Shown here: positions 9,451 through 23,486 of the stretch, piece after piece
How positions within the stretch are numbered: position 1 is the first letter of the stretch
Layout: each line of letters starts with the position of its first letter
Assembly: GCF_024124905.1 (NCBI RefSeq)
Contig: NZ_JAMXST010000001.1
Span: 434,001 to 498,000 of the forward strand
Source of the DNA: Cellulosimicrobium cellulans
GTDB taxonomy: Bacteria > Actinomycetota > Actinomycetes > Actinomycetales > Cellulomonadaceae
Direction of reading: 5' to 3'
Length of the DNA stretch: 64,000 nucleotides
Notes under the pieces: model-generated
What the model was told of the DNA's origin: nothing
The model's input: only the letters and a program-made list of their open reading frames with translations
Databases searched by the model: none
Program-made: the position numbers and the translations under genes

Positions 9451-10650
9451 TCAGCCCTCGAGGACGGAGATCCCCGGGAGGTCCTTGCCTTCGAGGAACT
9501 CGAGGCTCGCGCCGCCACCGGTCGAGATGTGGCTGAAGCCGGCCTCGTCGAAGCCGAGGATCCGGACCGCGGCAGCCGAGTCGCCGCCGCCGACGATCGT
9601 GAACGCGCCGTTGGCCGTCGCGTCGACCAGGGCCTGGGCCACGGCGCGCGTCCCGCCCGAGAACGCCTCGAACTCGAACACGCCGGCGGGGCCGTTCCAG
9701 ACGACGGTCTTCGCGTCGACGATCTTGCTCGCGAAGAGCTGCGCCGACTCGGGGCCGATGTCGAGACCGATCTTGTCGGCCGGGATCGCGTCCGCCGCGA
9801 CGACCTCGTGCGGGGAGTCCGCGGCGAACGCGTCGGCCACCACGATGTCCGTCGGCAGGACGATCTCGACGCCGTTCTTCTCCGCGTCCGCGAGGTAGCC
9901 CTTGACCGTGTCGATCTGGTCCTCCTCGAGGAGGGACTTGCCGACGCCGTAGCCCTTCGCCGCGAGGAACGTGAACACCATGCCGCCGCCGATGAGCAGA
10001 CGGTCCGCCTTGGTGAGCAGGTTCGCGATGACGCCGAGCTTGTCCGAGACCTTGGAGCCGCCGAGCACGACCGCGTACGGGCGAGCCGGGTCCTCGGTCG
10101 CCTTGCGCAGCGAGTCGACCTCCTTGAGGACGAGCTCGCCCACCGCGGACGGGAGCACCTGCGCGACGTCGTAGACCGACGCCTGCTTGCGGTGCACGAC
10201 GCCGAAGCCGTCGGAGACGAACACGTCCGCGAGCTGCGCGAGGTCCTGAGCGAGCGCCTGGCGCTCCGCGTCGTCCTTCGACGTCTCGCGCGGGTCGAAC
10301 CGGATGTTCTCGAGCAGCGCGACCTCGCCGTCGCCGAGCGCGGCGACCGTCTCGCGCGCCGAGTCGCCGACGACGTCCTGCGCCAGGTGCACCGGCACGC
10401 CCAGCAGCTCGCCCAGGCGGGCCGCGACGGGCGCGAGGGAGTACTTCGGGTCCGCCTCGCCCTTGGGACGGCCGAGGTGCGCGGTGACGATCACCTTCGC
10501 GCCCGCGTCGGTGAGCTTCTTCAGCGTCGGGAGCGCGGCGCGGATGCGCCCGTCGTCCGTGATGGTCGTCCCGTCGAGCGGGACGTTGAAGTCGGAGCGG
10601 ACGAGGACGCGCTTGCCGCGCAGGTCGCCCAGGGAGTCGATGGTCAACAT
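9451..10650 (-). CDS. pgk: phosphoglycerate kinase
   Basis: Makes ATP from 1,3-bisphosphoglycerate in lower glycolysis. The 399-residue protein has the substrate-binding [10 protein letters not shown] near residue 18, HLGRPKG near 61, [10 protein letters not shown] near 195, and the nucleotide-binding end GGGDSAAAV and [17 protein letters not shown] at 10650 has AGGAGA 4 bases upstream, so it is preferred over in-frame starts up to 10761, which lie inside the gap-pgk hairpin. Same strand and order as gap and tpiA. Confidence 0.97.
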   Translation of the reverse strand: MLTIDSLGDLRGKRVLVRSDFNVPLDGTTITDDGRIRAALPTLKKLTDAGAKVIVTAHLGRPKGEADPKYSLAPVAARLGELLGVPVHLAQDVVGDSARETVAALGDGEVALLENIRFDPRETSKDDAERQALAQDLAQLADVFVSDGFGVVHRKQASVYDVAQVLPSAVGELVLKEVDSLRKATEDPARPYAVVLGGSKVSDKLGVIANLLTKADRLLIGGGMVFTFLAAKGYGVGKSLLEEDQIDTVKGYLADAEKNGVEIVLPTDIVVADAFAADSPHEVVAADAIPADKIGLDIGPESAQLFASKIVDAKTVVWNGPAGVFEFEAFSGGTRAVAQALVDATANGAFTIVGGGDSAAAVRILGFDEAGFSHISTGGGASLEFLEGKDLPGISVLEG

Positions 10651-10722
10651 GTGGTCTCCTACGGTTCTGTCGCCGTCGTGCGGGGCGCCTGCCTGCAGCC
10701 GGCCAGGCCCGCACATGAGGAC

Positions 10723-10767
10723 GTCCGCGTGCGCGTCACCGGGCGGTGCCGGGACGCGCACGCGGAC
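10723..10767 (-). terminator. hairpin between gap and pgk
   Basis: A 15-bp perfect inverted repeat (GTCCGCGTGCGCGTC and its complement) with a 15-base loop lies 40 bases beyond the gap stop. It probably terminates or attenuates gap transcripts, which would let gap be expressed above pgk and tpiA. Confidence 0.6.
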
Positions 10768-10807
10768 GCATGGTGCTACGCAGGGATGTGCTGCGTCAGC
10801 AGGTGGC

Positions 10808-12156
<1,349 letters not shown>

Positions 12157-13137
12157 TCAGAGGTCGAGCAGCTCCGGGCTCAGCCCCGCCTCGGTGTCCG
12201 GGATGCCGAGCTCGGCGGCGCGCTTGTCGGCCGTCGACAGCAGGCGGCGGATGCGTCCCGCCACGGCGTCCTTGGTCAGCGGCGGGTCCGCGAGCTGCCC
12301 GAGCTCCTCGAGCGACGCCTGCTTGTGGGCGAGGCGGAGCTCGCCGGCCTCGCGCAGGTGGTCGGGCAGGTCCGGGCCGAGGATCTCGAAGGCCCGCTCG
12401 ACCCGCGCGCCCGCCGCGACCGCCGCCCGGGCCGAGCGGCGCAGGTTCGCGTCGTCGAAGTTCGCCAGCCGGTTCGCGGTCCCGCGCACCTCGCGCCGGG
12501 CACGCCGCTCCTCCCAGACGAGGACCGCCTCGTGCGCGCCGAGACGCGTGAGGAGCGCGCTGATCGCGTCCCCGTCCCGGATGACGACGCGGTCGACGCC
12601 GCGGACCTCGCGCGACTTCGCGGAGACGCCGAGGCGGCGGGCGGCACCGACGAGCGCCAGGGCCGCCTCGGGGCCCGGGCACGTGATCTCGAGCGCCGAC
12701 GACCGGCCCGGCTCGGTGAGCGACCCGTGCGCCAGGAACGCGCCGCGCCACGCCGCCTCCGCCTCCTCCACCCCGCCGGAGACGACCTGCGGCGGGAGCC
12801 CCCGCACGGGTCGCCCGCGCTGGTCCAGGAGACCCGTCTGGCGGGCCAGCGACTCGCCGTCGCGCACGACCCGCACGACGTAGCGGCTGCTCTTGCGCAG
12901 ACCACCCGCCGAGACGACGATCAGCTCGCTCGTGTGCCCGTAGACGTCCGCGATCGTCTCGCGCAGGCGGCGCGCCGCGATCGCGGTGTCGAGCTCGGCC
13001 TCGATGACGACGCGGCCCGAGATGAGGTGCAGCCCGCCCGAGAACCGGAGCATCGCCGAGACCTCCGCCTTGCGGCACGAGGTCTTGTCCACCCGCAGTC
13101 GAGCCAGCTCGTCCTTCACCTGTGCCGTGAGCGCCAT
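12157..13137 (-). CDS. whiA: DNA-binding regulator WhiA
   Basis: Sporulation/cell-division regulator conserved in Gram-positive bacteria; in Streptomyces it acts with WhiB, while in non-sporulating species it has a housekeeping role. The 326-residue protein has the N-terminal LAGLIDADG-like fold ([15 protein letters not shown] near residue 24) and the C-terminal helix-turn-helix region ([21 protein letters not shown] near 275). ATG at 13137 gives the standard [13 protein letters not shown] start; TGGCAGGAT lies 7 bases upstream. It follows rapZ and yvcK in the conserved order. Confidence 0.96.
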   Translation of the reverse strand: MALTAQVKDELARLRVDKTSCRKAEVSAMLRFSGGLHLISGRVVIEAELDTAIAARRLRETIADVYGHTSELIVVSAGGLRKSSRYVVRVVRDGESLARQTGLLDQRGRPVRGLPPQVVSGGVEEAEAAWRGAFLAHGSLTEPGRSSALEITCPGPEAALALVGAARRLGVSAKSREVRGVDRVVIRDGDAISALLTRLGAHEAVLVWEERRARREVRGTANRLANFDDANLRRSARAAVAAGARVERAFEILGPDLPDHLREAGELRLAHKQASLEELGQLADPPLTKDAVAGRIRRLLSTADKRAAELGIPDTEAGLSPELLDL

Positions 13138-13218
13138 GCGGGACATCCTGCCACCGATGCCGACGCGTCGCGGCGGCGGGCCGGGCACCCCCGGGGGCCC
13201 TGCGCCGCGGCGCGCGGA

Positions 13219-14184
13219 TCAGCGGGCGGGCGAGCCGACGTCGCCGAGGAAGTCGTCGAACACGTCCCGGTAGGCCGCCGCCAGGCGCAGCGCGTCGTGG
13301 CGCGCCGTGCCGTCCCCGCGCCGCACCTGCCGCAGGAGGAGCCGGGCGCCCATGCGCGCCGCGGCCTCCGCGAGCTGCTCGGTGTCCTCGACGGCGGACG
13401 GGTCCGCGACGACGGCATCGATCCGGAGACCGGGTGCGTGCTTGTGCAGGGCCTCGAGGTGGTCGGTGGCGGAGAGCCCGTACGTCTCCCCCGTCTCGCT
13501 CGACAGGTTGAGGGTGACGCAGCGTCGCGCGCTGGTCTCGTGCAGGGCGCGCGCGAGGTCGGGCACGAGCAGATGCGGCATCACCGACGAGAACCACGAC
13601 CCCGGCCCGAGCACGACCCAGTCCGCCTCCTCGACGGCCTGGACCGCCTCGGTGCACGCGGGCGGGTCCGCGGGCACGAGCCGGAGCTGCTCGATGCGGC
13701 CGTGGGTGACGGCGACGTGGCTCTGCCCGACGACGGTCTCGAGCCGGTCGCCGGTCCGCACGTCGGCCTCGATCCCGAGGGGCACCGCCGCCATGGGCAG
13801 CACGCGCCCGCGAGCGCCGAGCAGCTTGCCCACCCAGTCGAGCCCGGCGACCGGGTCGTCGAGGAGCTCCCACAGCGCGACGATGAGCAGGTTTCCCACG
13901 GCATGGTTGTCGAGGTCGCCCTCGGACGTGAACCGGTGCTGCAGGAGCGCGCTCCACGTGCGGCCCCACTCCGAGTCGTCGCACAGGGCCGCGAGCGCCA
14001 TGCGCAGGTCCCCCGGGGGCAGGACGCCGAGCTCGGAGCGCAGACGCCCGGACGACCCGCCGTCGTCGGCCACCGTCACGACGGCCGTGAGCCGGTCGGA
14101 CATGAGGCGCAGCGCGGAGAGGCTCGCGGACAGGCCGTGGCCGCCGCCCAGGGCGACGACGGCGGGGTTGCGCTTGGCGACCAC
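13219..14184 (-). CDS. yvcK: gluconeogenesis factor YvcK (CofD-like)
   Basis: YvcK/GlmR family protein, required in Bacillus for growth on gluconeogenic carbon sources and for cell-wall precursor supply; it binds UDP-N-acetylglucosamine. The 321-residue protein has the glycine-rich VVALGGGHGLSASL near residue 10, ADDGGSSGRLR near 39, and DNHAVGNLL near 90. GTG at 14184 lies 3 bases after the rapZ stop, so the two are almost certainly co-translated. The uvrC-rapZ-yvcK-whiA order is a conserved actinobacterial block. Confidence 0.95.
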   Translation of the reverse strand: MVAKRNPAVVALGGGHGLSASLSALRLMSDRLTAVVTVADDGGSSGRLRSELGVLPPGDLRMALAALCDDSEWGRTWSALLQHRFTSEGDLDNHAVGNLLIVALWELLDDPVAGLDWVGKLLGARGRVLPMAAVPLGIEADVRTGDRLETVVGQSHVAVTHGRIEQLRLVPADPPACTEAVQAVEEADWVVLGPGSWFSSVMPHLLVPDLARALHETSARRCVTLNLSSETGETYGLSATDHLEALHKHAPGLRIDAVVADPSAVEDTEQLAEAAARMGARLLLRQVRRGDGTARHDALRLAAAYRDVFDDFLGDVGSPAR

Positions 14185-14187
14185 CGG

Positions 14188-15198
14188 TCACTCCTTGCCG
14201 AGGTCGCGGGCGGTCACGATGACGCGCTGTCCCTGGGCGCGCAGGCGTGCGGCGATCGCCTCGCTGATCGCGACGGAGCGGTGCTTGCCCCCGGTGCAGC
14301 CGACGGCGATCGTCACGTAGCGCTTCTCCTCGCCCAGGTACCCGGCCAGGACCGGCTCGAGGGCGCTCACGTACCGGTCGACGAACTCGAGCGCGCCGGG
14401 ACGCCCGAGCACGTAGTCGCGCACCGGGGCGTCGCGCCCGGTGAGGTGGCGCAGCTCGGTGATCCAATACGGGTTCGCGAGGAACCGCACGTCGACCACG
14501 TGGTCCGCGTCGAGCGGCAGCCCGTACTTGAACCCGAACGAGACGACGTTGATGCGCAGCGTCTCGGGGGTGCCGTCGGCGACGGCGGCCCGCACCTCGC
14601 GCGCGAGGTCGTGCACGGTGAGCTCGGACGTGTCGATGACGACGTCGGACCGCTCCTCGAGGCTCGCGAGCAGGCGTCGCTCCTCGGCAAGGCCGTCGAG
14701 GATGCGCCCCTCCCCCTGCAGCGGGTGCGGTCGCCGGACCTGCTCGTACCGGCGCACGAGCACCTCGTCGGACGCGTCGAGGAACAGGATGCGGTAGAAC
14801 ACCCCGCTCTGGCGGAGGTGGTCGAGCACCTCGACGAGGTCGGTGAAGAACTCGCGCCCGCGCACGTCGACGACCGCCGCGATGCGCTCGAGCGTCGAGC
14901 CCGACCGGGTCATGAGGTCCACGAGCGGGACGATCATGCGCGGCGGCAGGTTGTCGACGACGTACCAGTCGAGGTCCTCGAGCACGGCGGCCGCCCGTGT
15001 GCGGCCCGCGCCCGACATGCCGGTGATGATCAGCACCTCGGCCTCGCGCGCCTCCGGGGGGTGGGTCGCCGCCTCGATCGCGGGGATCCCGCTCGGGACG
15101 GTGGTCGGCGAGGGCTCCGGCACGCGGGCGGGCGGCCCCTGCGGGCTGAGGTCCGGGGTCGGCTCCGAGGTCATGGCACCAGCATGCCAGCCGCTCAC
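14188..15198 (-). CDS. rapZ: RNase adapter / nucleotide-binding protein RapZ (YvcJ)
   Basis: P-loop protein; in E. coli it directs RNase E to the GlmZ small RNA, but the actinobacterial role is not established. The 336-residue protein shows [10 protein letters not shown] near residue 60, where the usual P-loop lysine is arginine, as I recall for many actinobacterial homologues, then WYVVDNLPP and the C-terminal [13 protein letters not shown] at 15198 overlaps the uvrC stop (GTGA) and is preferred; ATG at 15174 is the alternative. The first 50 residues are Pro/Glu-rich and not conserved. Confidence 0.94.
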   Translation of the reverse strand: MSGWHAGAMTSEPTPDLSPQGPPARVPEPSPTTVPSGIPAIEAATHPPEAREAEVLIITGMSGAGRTRAAAVLEDLDWYVVDNLPPRMIVPLVDLMTRSGSTLERIAAVVDVRGREFFTDLVEVLDHLRQSGVFYRILFLDASDEVLVRRYEQVRRPHPLQGEGRILDGLAEERRLLASLEERSDVVIDTSELTVHDLAREVRAAVADGTPETLRINVVSFGFKYGLPLDADHVVDVRFLANPYWITELRHLTGRDAPVRDYVLGRPGALEFVDRYVSALEPVLAGYLGEEKRYVTIAVGCTGGKHRSVAISEAIAARLRAQGQRVIVTARDLGKE

Positions 15199-17384
15199 GC
15201 CCGGGCCGCGGCCCCGTCGCCCACCGGAGTGTCCTGCGCGCCGTCCTCCACGCCGTCCTGCACGGGGTCCGGGCGCGCGTCGCCCTCGGCGGGCGCCCGC
15301 TCCGCCGGGGTCGCGCCCGGGGACGGCTCGGCGGCTCCGCCCAGGGCGGCGACGACGGCACGCGCCGTGCGCTCGCCCATGCCCCGCACCGTCGCGATCT
15401 CCTCGACGCTCGCCGCCCGGAGGCGCTTGAGCGAGCCGAAGTGCTTGAGGAGCGCGGTGCGCCGCGCCGGCCCGAGGCCGGGGACGTCGTCGAGCGCGGA
15501 CGCCGTCATGCCCTTGCTGCGCTGCCTCCGGTGCTGGGCGATGGCGAACCGGTGCGCCTCGTCACGCACGCGCTGCAGCAGGTAGAGGCCCTCCGACGAG
15601 CGCTGGAGGATCACGGGGTAGTCGTCCCCCGGGACCCACACCTCCTCGAGCCGCTTGGCAAGGCCGCAGAGCGCGACGTCGTCGATCCCGAGGTCGGCCA
15701 GCGCCCGCGCGGCGGCCGCCACCTGCGGCGGGCCGCCGTCGACCACGACGAGGTTCGGCGGGTAGGCGAACCGGGCCCGCCGGTCCACGGGGGCGTCGGC
15801 GTCGACCTCGCCGCTGCGCGGCACGTACCCCGCGGCCTCCGCGGCCCGCTCCGCGCGGCGGCCCGCGGCGTCGGACCCGGTCGCGACGTCGTCGGCCTCG
15901 AGGTCCAGCTCGACCTCGCCCGAGCGCGAGCGGTCGGACAGGTAGCGCTTGAACCGGCGCGTGATGACCTCGTACATCGCCGCGGTGTCGTCCGCGGCCC
16001 CGTCGCCGTCGGGCCCGCGCACGGTGAAGTGCCGGTACTCGCTCTTGCGCGCGAGCCCGTCCTCGAACACGACCATCGACGCGACCTGGTAGGTGCCCTG
16101 GTTGTGGGAGACGTCGTAGCACTCGATCCGCAGCGGGGCGGTGTCGAGGTCGAGCGCCTCCTGGATCTCGCGCAGCGCCTGGCTGCGCGTCGTGAGGTCG
16201 CCCGCGCGGCGCGTGCGGTGCAGGGCGAGCGCGTGCTCCGCGTTCGCCCGCACGGTCGCGGCGAGCTCCTTCTTGTCGCCACGCTGCGGCACGCGCACGT
16301 CGACGCGCGCGCCCCGCAGGCCGGAGAGCCACGTCGTGACCTGCGCGGTGTCCGGCGGCAGGACGGGGACGAGCACCTCGCGCGGGACGACGTCGCGCAC
16401 GCCGGCCCGGCCCTGGCCGGTCCCCGGGTCGGCCGCCGCGGCCTCCTCGGCCGCGCCGTAGACCTGCTGGAGCAGGTGCTCGACCAGCTCCGCGTCGGTC
16501 ACGTCCTCGACCTTCTCGACGATCCAGCCGCGCTGGCCGCGGATCCGCCCGCCGCGCACGTGGAACACCTGGACGGCCGCCTCGAGCTCGTCGCCGACGA
16601 GCGCGAACACGTCCGCGTCGGTGCCGTCGCCGAGCACCACCGCGTTCTTCTCGGTCGCGCGCTGGAGCGCGACGATGTCGTCGCGCAGGCGCGCCGCGGC
16701 CTCGTACTCCATCGCGGCGGCGGCCTCGTTCATCTTGCGCTCGAGTCGCCGCACGAAGCGCTGCGTGTCACCCGCCATGAAGTCGCAGAAGTCCTCGGCG
16801 AGCGCCCGGTGGTCCTCGGGCGTGATGCGCCCGACGCACGGGGCCGAGCACTTGTCGATGTACCCCAGGAGGCACGGGCGGCCCGTCTGGTGGGCTCGCT
16901 TGAACACGCCCGCCGAGCAGGTGCGCACCGGGAAGACGCGCAGCAGGAGGTCGAGCGTCTCGCGGATCGCCCACGCGTGCCCGTAGGGGCCGAAGTACCG
17001 GGTGCCGGGTCGCTTGGCGCCGCGCATGACCTGGGCGCGGGGGAACTCCTCCCCCATCGTCACCGCGAGGTACGGGTAGGACTTGTCGTCGCGGTACTTG
17101 ACGTTGAACCGCGGGTCGAACTCCTTGATCCAGGAGTACTCGAGCGCGAGAGCCTCGACCTCGGTGCCCACGACGGTCCACTCGACGGACGCCGCGGTCG
17201 TCACCATCGTCTGGGTGCGGTGGTGCAGGTTCGCGACGTCCTGGAAGTAGTTCGACAGGCGCGCGCGCAGGTTCTTGGCCTTGCCGACGTAGATCACGCG
17301 CCCGTGGTCGTCGCGGAACCGGTAGACGCCTGGCGAGGTGGGGATCTCCCCCGGCGCCGGGCGGTACGTCGCGGGATCAGCCAT
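15195..17384 (-). CDS. uvrC: excinuclease ABC subunit UvrC
   Basis: Makes the two incisions around a lesion in nucleotide excision repair with UvrA and UvrB. The 729-residue protein has the GIY-YIG domain ([25 protein letters not shown], given here in part as [10 protein letters not shown], residues 19-50), a cysteine cluster near 155-180, the UVR domain near 215-250, the RNase H-like nuclease ([10 protein letters not shown] near 425 and VVVDGGPPQ), and a helix-hairpin-helix end ([18 protein letters not shown]). The last 45 residues are a Pro/Ala/Asp-rich tail beyond the usual length. TAGGCT lies 7 bases before the ATG, suggesting a leaderless mRNA. Confidence 0.97.
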   Translation of the reverse strand: MADPATYRPAPGEIPTSPGVYRFRDDHGRVIYVGKAKNLRARLSNYFQDVANLHHRTQTMVTTAASVEWTVVGTEVEALALEYSWIKEFDPRFNVKYRDDKSYPYLAVTMGEEFPRAQVMRGAKRPGTRYFGPYGHAWAIRETLDLLLRVFPVRTCSAGVFKRAHQTGRPCLLGYIDKCSAPCVGRITPEDHRALAEDFCDFMAGDTQRFVRRLERKMNEAAAAMEYEAAARLRDDIVALQRATEKNAVVLGDGTDADVFALVGDELEAAVQVFHVRGGRIRGQRGWIVEKVEDVTDAELVEHLLQQVYGAAEEAAAADPGTGQGRAGVRDVVPREVLVPVLPPDTAQVTTWLSGLRGARVDVRVPQRGDKKELAATVRANAEHALALHRTRRAGDLTTRSQALREIQEALDLDTAPLRIECYDVSHNQGTYQVASMVVFEDGLARKSEYRHFTVRGPDGDGAADDTAAMYEVITRRFKRYLSDRSRSGEVELDLEADDVATGSDAAGRRAERAAEAAGYVPRSGEVDADAPVDRRARFAYPPNLVVVDGGPPQVAAAARALADLGIDDVALCGLAKRLEEVWVPGDDYPVILQRSSEGLYLLQRVRDEAHRFAIAQHRRQRSKGMTASALDDVPGLGPARRTALLKHFGSLKRLRAASVEEIATVRGMGERTARAVVAALGGAAEPSPGATPAERAPAEGDARPDPVQDGVEDGAQDTPVGDGAAARA

Positions 17385-17391
17385 GTTCTCC

Positions 17392-17397
17392 AGCCTA
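17392..17397 (-). promoter_or_regulatory. -10 element of uvrC, leaderless
   Basis: TAGGCT lies exactly 7 bases before the uvrC ATG, which would put the transcription start at the A of ATG. GGAG in the spacer is too close for a normal Shine-Dalgarno. Confidence 0.55.
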
Positions 17398-17464
17398 GGT
17401 CAGGCCACCGACGGCGCGGTGGCAGGGGACGTGCGCGGGCCGCGGCGGCCCGGCGAAGACGTGG

Positions 17465-17492
17465 TGTGACCTGCACCACCGCCCGCTAGGGT
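17465..17492 (+). promoter_or_regulatory. promoter of the OsmC gene, leaderless
   Basis: TGTGAC, a 16-base spacer and TAGGGT (17487-17492) form a promoter whose -10 ends 7 bases before ATG 17500, so the mRNA should start at the start codon. Confidence 0.6.
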
Positions 17493-17499
17493 GGCGGCC

Positions 17500-17985
17500 A
17501 TGAGCGCACAGCACGGGTACGCCGCGACGGTCCGCTGGACGGGTGCGGGCGACAGGGGCACCGCCTCCTACACGGCCTACGGCCGGGACCACGACGTCCT
17601 GCTCGAGGGGAGGCCGCCGCTGCCCGGGTCCGCGGACCCGGCGTTCCGGGGCGACCCGACGCGCTACAGCCCCGAGGAGCTGTTCGTCGTGAGCCTCTCG
17701 CAGTGCCACATGCTGTGGTTCCTCCACCTCGCCGCGGCGGCGGGCGTCGTCGTGCGGGAGTACGTGGACGACGTCACCGGCACGATGCGCGTCGAGTCCG
17801 GCGGCGAGGGGCAGTTCACGGACGTCACGCTGCACCCCCGCGTCGTGGTCGACGACGGCCCGGGGACCGACGAGGAGTCGCTGGCCGCGCTCCACCAGCG
17901 CGCGCACGACCACTGCTTCATCGCACGCTCGGTGAACTTCCGCGTGCTCGTCGAGCCGGCTCCTCCGCGCCGGGCCGCCGCCTGA
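17500..17985 (+). CDS. OsmC family peroxiredoxin-like protein
   Basis: OsmC/Ohr-superfamily protein of 161 residues; family members reduce organic or inorganic peroxides with a cysteine pair. The first cysteine lies in SLSQCHMLWFLHLAA near residue 66 and the second in HDHCFIARSVNF near 142, both where the family needs them. ATG at 17500 is chosen because the -10 hexamer TAGGGT ends 7 bases upstream; GTG at 17491 would overlap the promoter. It is divergent from uvrC, with about 115 bases shared between them. Which peroxide it handles cannot be read from the sequence. Confidence 0.9.
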   Translation: MSAQHGYAATVRWTGAGDRGTASYTAYGRDHDVLLEGRPPLPGSADPAFRGDPTRYSPEELFVVSLSQCHMLWFLHLAAAAGVVVREYVDDVTGTMRVESGGEGQFTDVTLHPRVVVDDGPGTDEESLAALHQRAHDHCFIARSVNFRVLVEPAPPRRAAA

Positions 17986-18087
17986 GCGGCCCGCCCGCGG
18001 CCCTCGACACCCGCGGCGGCGCGTCGAGGACGCGTCGCCGCGAGGTCACGCCAGGGCAGCATGCCGGCGCACCGCGTCGGCTCTCGG

Positions 18088-21072
<2,985 letters not shown>

Positions 21073-21078
21073 CGCAGC

Positions 21079-21084
21079 ATCGTA
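21079..21084 (-). promoter_or_regulatory. -10 element of uvrA, leaderless
   Basis: TACGAT lies 6 bases before the uvrA GTG, placing the transcription start at or next to the start codon. The -35 region falls inside the LexA-like box upstream. Confidence 0.6.
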
Positions 21085-21101
21085 CGACCGACCACCCACA
21101 T

Positions 21102-21117
21102 TCGCACAGGTGTTCGA
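21102..21117 (-). promoter_or_regulatory. LexA/SOS box upstream of uvrA
   Basis: TCGAACACCTGTGCGA matches the Gram-positive LexA site TCGAAC-N4-GTTCGA with one mismatch. It covers the expected -35 position of the TACGAT promoter, so bound LexA would block RNA polymerase. uvrA is a classical SOS gene, which supports the call. Confidence 0.75.
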
Positions 21118-21192
21118 CGTCACCTTCGCGCGTCCTCCGACGAACGCTCACCGTGGCCCGCCCGCGCCCGGCGGGCGAGGCAGACTGACCGC

Positions 21193-21900
21193 ATGACGTA
21201 CACGGGACAGGTCGTGGTGGGCGGGCCCGCCGACGTGCGCCGTCTCGACGAGGTCGAGATCCGCAAGCTCGCCGTCGGGCCGCTCGCCAACGACGTCTAC
21301 CTCCTCACGTGCCGGCGCACGGGCGCCCAGGTCCTGATCGACGCGGCCGACGCGCCCGACGACGTCCTCGCGCTCGTCCGCGAGGGGTCACCGACCGCGC
21401 GCCTCGACGTCGTCGTCACGACGCACCGCCACCTGGACCACCTGCGCGCCCTCGCGTCGATCGTCGCCGTCACGGGGGCGACGACGGCCGTCGGTGGTCC
21501 CGACGCCGACGCCGTCGCGGAGGCCGCCGACGTGCACGTGGTGCGGCGCCTCCGCCACGGGGACCTCGTCCGCGCCGGGGACGTCGTGCTCGAGGTCGTC
21601 GCGCTGCGGGGCCACACGCCGGGGTCGGTCGCGCTCGCCTATCGCGAGCCCGCCGAGGTGCGCGCGCCGGAGGCCGTCGCGGGCCGGGTGCACCTGTTCA
21701 CGGGCGACTCGCTGTTCCCGGGCGGGGTCGGGAGCACGGGGCACGAACCCGCGCGCTTCGAGCGGCTCTTCGCGGACGTCACGGAGCGCGTCTTCGACCG
21801 GTACGACGACGCGACGTGGGTCTACCCCGGCCACGGCGCGGACACGACCCTCGGCGCCGAGCGACCGCACCTGGACGAGTGGCGCGAGCGCGGCTGGTAG
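21193..21900 (+). CDS. metallo-beta-lactamase fold hydrolase
   Basis: A 235-residue metal-dependent hydrolase of the glyoxalase II-like group. The dinuclear metal motif is present as TTHRHLDH near residue 76, followed by GHTP near 142, FTGDSLFPGG with the bridging aspartate near 174, and the C-terminal YPGHGADTT near 213. This pattern resembles thiolester hydrolases or persulfide dioxygenases, but no substrate can be assigned. ATG at 21193 has CAGACT 6 bases upstream, a weak leaderless -10. It is divergent from uvrA and shares its upstream region. Confidence 0.88.
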   Translation: MTYTGQVVVGGPADVRRLDEVEIRKLAVGPLANDVYLLTCRRTGAQVLIDAADAPDDVLALVREGSPTARLDVVVTTHRHLDHLRALASIVAVTGATTAVGGPDADAVAEAADVHVVRRLRHGDLVRAGDVVLEVVALRGHTPGSVALAYREPAEVRAPEAVAGRVHLFTGDSLFPGGVGSTGHEPARFERLFADVTERVFDRYDDATWVYPGHGADTTLGAERPHLDEWRERGW

Positions 21901-21993
21901 CGGAGGGCTGACCAGCCCGGGTCGCCACCGCGGTGACGACCGAGGCGCGGACCCCGACCGCGCGCCGTCGGGCGGGTCTGGTTCACTCACGGC

Positions 21994-22293
21994 ATGCCGA
22001 TCCACGCCGTCACCTACGTCTACGCCGACCGCGCCCCCGAGCTCGACGCCCTGCGTCCGGAGCACCGCGCGTTCCTGGGCGACCTCTACGCCCGGGGCAC
22101 GCTCCTGGCGTCCGGCCCGCTGCCCGCGCACGAGGGAGCTCCCGCCGGGGCGCTGCTCGTCCTCGACGGAGAGACGCCCGACGCCGTCGCCGCGGTCCTC
22201 GACGAGGACCCGTTCGGACGCGCCGGCCTCGTCGCCGAACGCACGGTGCGCCCGTGGGCCCCGGTCATCGGCGACTGGGCCGACCGCGCCTGA
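21994..22293 (+). CDS. YciI-like protein
   Basis: Small cytosolic protein of 99 residues with the ferredoxin-like YCII fold: N-terminal beta strand HAVTYVYAD, the PEHRAFLGDLYARGTLLASGP segment (in part EHRAFLGDLYARG) with the conserved histidine near residue 20, and a DEDPFGRAGL end. Family members are proposed to be small enzymes or ligand-binding domains; no reaction is established for this one. It stands alone after the MBL-fold gene, 93 bases downstream, with no clear Shine-Dalgarno, so co-transcription is possible but unproven. Confidence 0.8.
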   Translation: MPIHAVTYVYADRAPELDALRPEHRAFLGDLYARGTLLASGPLPAHEGAPAGALLVLDGETPDAVAAVLDEDPFGRAGLVAERTVRPWAPVIGDWADRA

Positions 22294-22355
22294 CGAGGCA
22301 CGGCCCGCCCGGAGCGATCCCGCCTGCGTGACGGCGAGCCGTCTTCGGGGTCGGT

Positions 22356-23483
22356 CTACCGAGCGCCGGCCCGGCCGGGCCCGCGGTCGGCGCGACCGAG
22401 CCGGTCGACCGCCTCCCAGGGGTACGGCGTCGCACGGCTCTCCCGCTGGAACGCGCGGTAGAAGTCCCCCACCACCGCCGCGACCGGGGCGTGTCGCACC
22501 AGCGTCGCGGCGACCCCCGCCGAGACGTCGGTCGGCGGGCTGCCCTGAGCCCAGGAGCGCACCAGCGCACGGCGCTCCTCGGGCCCGCACCCGAACAGGG
22601 CGACGGACAGCCAGCTCACCAGGTGCGTGACGCCGTAGCAGTCGTCGTAGTCCTGGTGCGCGGCGACGAAGTCGACCTCGTCGGGCGAGAGGTCGAAACC
22701 CGAGGAGATGGCGAGGCCGAAGTCGGCGAAGTAGAGCCGCTCGCCGTCGGTCAGGACGTTCTCGAAGTGCGCGTCGAAGTGCAGCAGGCCACGTGACCTC
22801 ATGAACGCGATCCCGTCGCGCAGCCCGTCCTCCACGAGCGCACAGGCCCGCTCGGCGGTCTCGCCGCCGGCCCCGACCTGGACGCCGAGCCAGTCGTGCA
22901 GCGTCTGCGGGACGTGTTCCAGGAACAGCACGATGCTCGCCGAGGAGTCCCGCAGGGCCTCGATCCGGCGGCGCACCGCCGTGCCGCCGCCCCAGTACTC
23001 GACGGCGCGCTCGACGTCGGCCAGCTCGTCGGGCAGGGGCCGGCCCCCGTCGGGCAGCACTCGCCAGTGGTGCATCAGGGGAAAGCCCTCGTGCTCCCCC
23101 GCGATCACCCAGCCCGTCGTCATGACGTGCACGGCCAGCTCCCGCCAGGCACCGAAGCCCGGGGCGCCGATGGTGCCGACCCCGTAGTGGCAGTAGGTGG
23201 GGAGGTCGAACAGGTTCGCCGTGGAGCGGACGTTGTCCGCCCGGCGCTCGAGGTCGCTCAGGCGCACCCGCTTGACGAACACCGGAATGCCGTCGACGTC
23301 GAGCGACGACGTCTCGCCGCCGATGCCCGCACCGACCCGCGGGGCGGCGTCCACGAGCTCGCGGAGCCGGCGGTCGCTGTGCAGCGACAGCGCCGTGCTG
23401 ACCGCCGCGTGCCGGGCCAGGCGGGCAGCGCGGGACCCGTCGGTCCGGGCCGGCACCGTCTCGCTCCGCGGCTCGTCGGGCAC
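22356..23483 (-). CDS. protein kinase-like protein coupled to TerC
   Basis: A 375-residue protein with kinase-fold marks: candidate beta-3 lysine in VFVKRVRL (Lys71), catalytic loop HFDAHFEN (Asp237, Asn242) and DFG-type metal site FADFGL (Asp254). The glycine-rich loop is weak and the spacing between Lys71 and the catalytic loop is long, so it could be a Ser/Thr kinase-like or an aminoglycoside phosphotransferase-like enzyme acting on a small molecule. No membrane segment is visible. GTG at 23483 lies 3 bases after the upstream terC stop, so it belongs to the riboswitch-terC-terC transcript. The target is unknown. Confidence 0.75.
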   Translation of the reverse strand: MPDEPRSETVPARTDGSRAARLARHAAVSTALSLHSDRRLRELVDAAPRVGAGIGGETSSLDVDGIPVFVKRVRLSDLERRADNVRSTANLFDLPTYCHYGVGTIGAPGFGAWRELAVHVMTTGWVIAGEHEGFPLMHHWRVLPDGGRPLPDELADVERAVEYWGGGTAVRRRIEALRDSSASIVLFLEHVPQTLHDWLGVQVGAGGETAERACALVEDGLRDGIAFMRSRGLLHFDAHFENVLTDGERLYFADFGLAISSGFDLSPDEVDFVAAHQDYDDCYGVTHLVSWLSVALFGCGPEERRALVRSWAQGSPPTDVSAGVAATLVRHAPVAAVVGDFYRAFQRESRATPYPWEAVDRLGRADRGPGRAGAR

Positions 23484-23486
23484 GCG

